Of a stretch of 64,000 bases of DNA, positions 62,126 through 64,000 are shown in pieces. Location: contig NZ_JAGPOX010000031.1 of assembly GCF_019038435.1 (NCBI RefSeq), positions 1-64,000 on the forward strand, in the 5' to 3' direction. Made by a program: the position numbers and the translations under genes. The stretch comes from Nocardia alni. Lineage in GTDB: Bacteria; Actinomycetota; Actinomycetes; Mycobacteriales; Mycobacteriaceae. How positions within the stretch are numbered: the first letter of the stretch is position 1; each line of letters opens with the position of its first letter. A model generated the notes under the pieces. It did not search any database. It was not told where the DNA came from and worked only from the letters and a program-made list of their open reading frames with translations.

Positions 62126-63226
62126 GTGACCGACGACAAGCTGCTGCGGGGGCCGATCCATGACGTGCACGTCGAACTGGGTGCGAAGTTCGCGCCGTTC
62201 GGCGGGTGGGAGATGCCGGTGTCGTATGCGGGCACGGTCGCCGAGCACCGGGCGGTGCGTGGCAGCGTCGGCGTCTTCGACGTGAGCCATCTGGGCAAGG
62301 CCACGGTGTCCGGACCGGGCGCGGCGGCGTTCGTGAACTCGGCGCTGACCAACGATCTCGGGCGCATCCGGCCCGGTAAGGCGCAGTACACCCTGTGCTG
62401 CACGCCCGAGGGCGGGGTCATCGACGACCTGATCGCCTATTACGTCGGTGACGACGAGATCTTCCTGGTCCCCAATGCCGCCAACACCGCCGCGGTCGTC
62501 GCCGAGTTGCGCAAGGCCGCGCCCGAGGGCATCACCGTCACCGAACAGCACCGCGACTACGCGGTCTTCGCGGTGCAGGGCCCGGAATCGGCGCAGGTCC
62601 TGTCCGCGCTCGGACTGCCGACCGAGATGGAATACATGGCCTACGCCGACGCGCGGTGGGACGGTCACCCGGTCCGCGTCTGCCGCACCGGTTACACCGG
62701 TGAGCACGGCTACGAGCTGCTTCCCCGCTGGGATGACGCCGCAGCCCTGTTCCGGGCGCTGGTGGCCGGGGCCCGCGCGGCCGGGGGCGAGCCGGCGGGC
62801 TTGGGCGCCCGCGACACCTTGCGCACCGAAATGGGCTATCCATTGCACGGACACGAACTGTCCCTGGACATCTCGCCCGTCCAGGCCCGCGCCGGATGGG
62901 CTGTCGGCTGGAAGAAGCCGGAGTTCTGGGGCAAATCCGCACTGCAACAGGAGAAGTCGGCCTGTCCGCGGCGAATCCTGCTGGGGCTGAAGGCTCTCGA
63001 CCGTGGCGTGTTGCGGCAGGGGCAGGCCGTGCTGCGCGGCGAGGAGGTGATCGGGGAGACGACCTCGGGCACGTTCTCGCCGAGCCTCGAGGTCGGCATC
63101 GCGCTGGCTCTGCTGAACACCGATGCCGCCGTCGAGCCCGGCGACGAGGTTCAGGTCGACGTTCGCGGTCGTCGCCTGCGCGCCGAGGTCGTGCGCCCAC
63201 CGTTCGTCACCCCCCACACCTCCTGA
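62126..63226 (+). CDS. gcvT: Aminomethyltransferase (glycine cleavage T protein)
   Basis: GcvT transfers the methylene group from lipoyl-bound aminomethyl to tetrahydrofolate in glycine cleavage. The 366-residue protein has FAPFGGWEMPVSYAGTVAEH, GVFDVSHLGKATVSGPGA (folate Asp), VCRTGYTGEHGYEL and LGARDTLRTEMGYPLHGHEL. GTG at 62126 is divergent from pepA, 71 bases between starts. The position beside ilvE is as in mycobacteria. Confidence 0.96.
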   Translation: MTDDKLLRGPIHDVHVELGAKFAPFGGWEMPVSYAGTVAEHRAVRGSVGVFDVSHLGKATVSGPGAAAFVNSALTNDLGRIRPGKAQYTLCCTPEGGVIDDLIAYYVGDDEIFLVPNAANTAAVVAELRKAAPEGITVTEQHRDYAVFAVQGPESAQVLSALGLPTEMEYMAYADARWDGHPVRVCRTGYTGEHGYELLPRWDDAAALFRALVAGARAAGGEPAGLGARDTLRTEMGYPLHGHELSLDISPVQARAGWAVGWKKPEFWGKSALQQEKSACPRRILLGLKALDRGVLRQGQAVLRGEEVIGETTSGTFSPSLEVGIALALLNTDAAVEPGDEVQVDVRGRRLRAEVVRPPFVTPHTS

Positions 63227-63353
63227 CAATTCGCTCAGTGACGGGTGCGGCGCTGGCGAGTTGCTGAGCACTATGCACAGTGGCGCGGCACAGTGCTGTG
63301 CAGGATGGCGGACCTCGCGACGAGTCGCCGAGCGGGAGATCTAGGATCGGGTC

Positions 63354-64000
63354 ATGACCGTTGCCGCACAGTTCACCCGCATTCCGCACCCATCACCCAT
63401 CTCGGTGCAGCGACGGCAGGAAATCTTGACGGCGCCGGGCTTCGGCCGGTATTTCACCGACCACATGGTGTCGATCGACTACGCCGACGGGCAGTGGCGC
63501 GACGCGCGGGTCGAGCCGTACGGTCCACTCACGATGGACCCGTCCACCATGGTGTTCCACTACGGTCAGGCCATCTTCGAGGGGCTCAAGGCCTACCGGC
63601 AGAGCGATGGCAGCATCGCCACCTTCCGCATCGACGCCAACGCCGCGCGATTCCAGCGCTCGGCCCGGCGCATGGCGATGGCGGAACTACCCGAGGAACT
63701 GTTCATCGAGTCGGTGCGCCAACTGCTCGAGATCGACTCCGACTGGGTGCCCGCGGCCGGTGGCGAGGATGCGATGTACTTGCGGCCGTTCATGTTCGCC
63801 ACCGAGGCCGGTCTGGGCGTCAAGCCCGCCGGGGCGTACAAGTACCTGTTGCTGGGTTCGCCCGCGGGCGCCTACTTCCCGCGCGGGCTCAAGCCGGTGC
63901 GGGTGTGGCTGTCCACCGAATACGTGCGTGCGGCGCCCGGCGGCACCGGCGAGGCGAAGGTCGCGGGCAACTACGCCGCGTCCCTGCTGGCGCAGCAGCA
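63354..64000 (+). CDS. ilvE: Branched-chain aminotransferase, partial at window end
   Basis: IlvE converts branched-chain amino acids to 2-oxo acids using PLP. The first 215 residues are present. Seen are FGRYFTDHMVSIDYADGQW, FHYGQAIFEGLKAYR, MYLRPFMFATEAGLGVKP and, at the window end, GTGEAKVAGNYAAS, which contains the PLP Lys (K of AKVAGNYA). The remaining 150 residues lie beyond base 64000. Confidence 0.95.
   Translation, partial: MTVAAQFTRIPHPSPISVQRRQEILTAPGFGRYFTDHMVSIDYADGQWRDARVEPYGPLTMDPSTMVFHYGQAIFEGLKAYRQSDGSIATFRIDANAARFQRSARRMAMAELPEELFIESVRQLLEIDSDWVPAAGGEDAMYLRPFMFATEAGLGVKPAGAYKYLLLGSPAGAYFPRGLKPVRVWLSTEYVRAAPGGTGEAKVAGNYAASLLAQQ

Overview
The window is high-GC actinobacterial DNA, most likely from Nocardia or a close relative in the Mycobacteriales. 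The backbone matches the Mycobacterium tuberculosis Rv2235-Rv2210c region: SURF1, low-molecular-weight tyrosine phosphatase, CobC-like aminotransferase, NIF3, zinc-ribbon coiled-coil protein, RNase H/phosphatase fusion, rnpB, panB, a Hip1/CaeA-like lipoprotein, glnA2, glnE, glnA1, DUF4191, RDD protein, lipA, lipB, TIGR01777 epimerase, E2 acyltransferase, leucyl aminopeptidase, gcvT and ilvE. Family names are assigned from motifs read in the translations; no database search was run.

Layout. 1-7.0 kb: conserved core genes. The first 37 bases are a Nextera transposon adapter, so this is a contig end with untrimmed reads. 7.1-17.1 kb: accessory enzymes (two SDRs, TrmH-type methyltransferase, GNAT, alpha/beta hydrolases, MmyB-like regulator, aldo-keto reductase, SPFH protein, ArsC-like phosphatase) and the RNase P RNA. 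17.1-29.4 kb: secreted proteins, a lipoprotein/prolyl aminopeptidase/CHAD operon, a DUF4185 (GH183-type) protein, panB, the Hip1-like lipoprotein, glnA2 and glnE. 29.4-35.3 kb: a visibly AT-richer minus-strand operon interrupts the block between glnE and glnA1. 36.1-42.6 kb: DUF2156 membrane protein, VOC protein, MFS transporter, beta-lactamase-fold hydrolase, monoacylglycerol-lipase-like protein and MpaB-type oxygenase. 43.1-44.6 kb: AbiEi/AbiEii pair. 44.8-50.3 kb: EF-G2, DUF4191, RDD protein and glnA1 with a GlnR box. 51-54.5 kb: a frameshifted oxidoreductase with a divergent TetR regulator, then a second AbiEi/AbiEii pair preceded by a perfect 29-bp inverted repeat. 54.5-64 kb: lipoate genes, E2, pepA, gcvT and partial ilvE.

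Nitrogen metabolism is well represented. GlnE adenylylates type I glutamine synthetase, and GlnA1 keeps the tyrosine-adenylylation motif. LipA and LipB make the lipoyl cofactor used by the adjacent two-lipoyl-domain E2, and GcvT belongs to the lipoate-dependent glycine cleavage system.

The most interesting segment is 29433-35238. It encodes, in translation order, an unrecognised small protein (possible peptide precursor), an alpha-KG-HExxH-type putative peptide hydroxylase, an arginase-family ureohydrolase, an M29-like metalloenzyme with a Cys-rich tail, an MFS exporter and a SAM methyltransferase. Gene overlaps show one operon, and a strong hairpin separates the first gene from the enzymes. 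I infer a ribosomally synthesised, modified peptide (RiPP) pathway with hydroxylation and Arg-to-ornithine conversion. No such pathway is known to me with this gene set; that part is inference.
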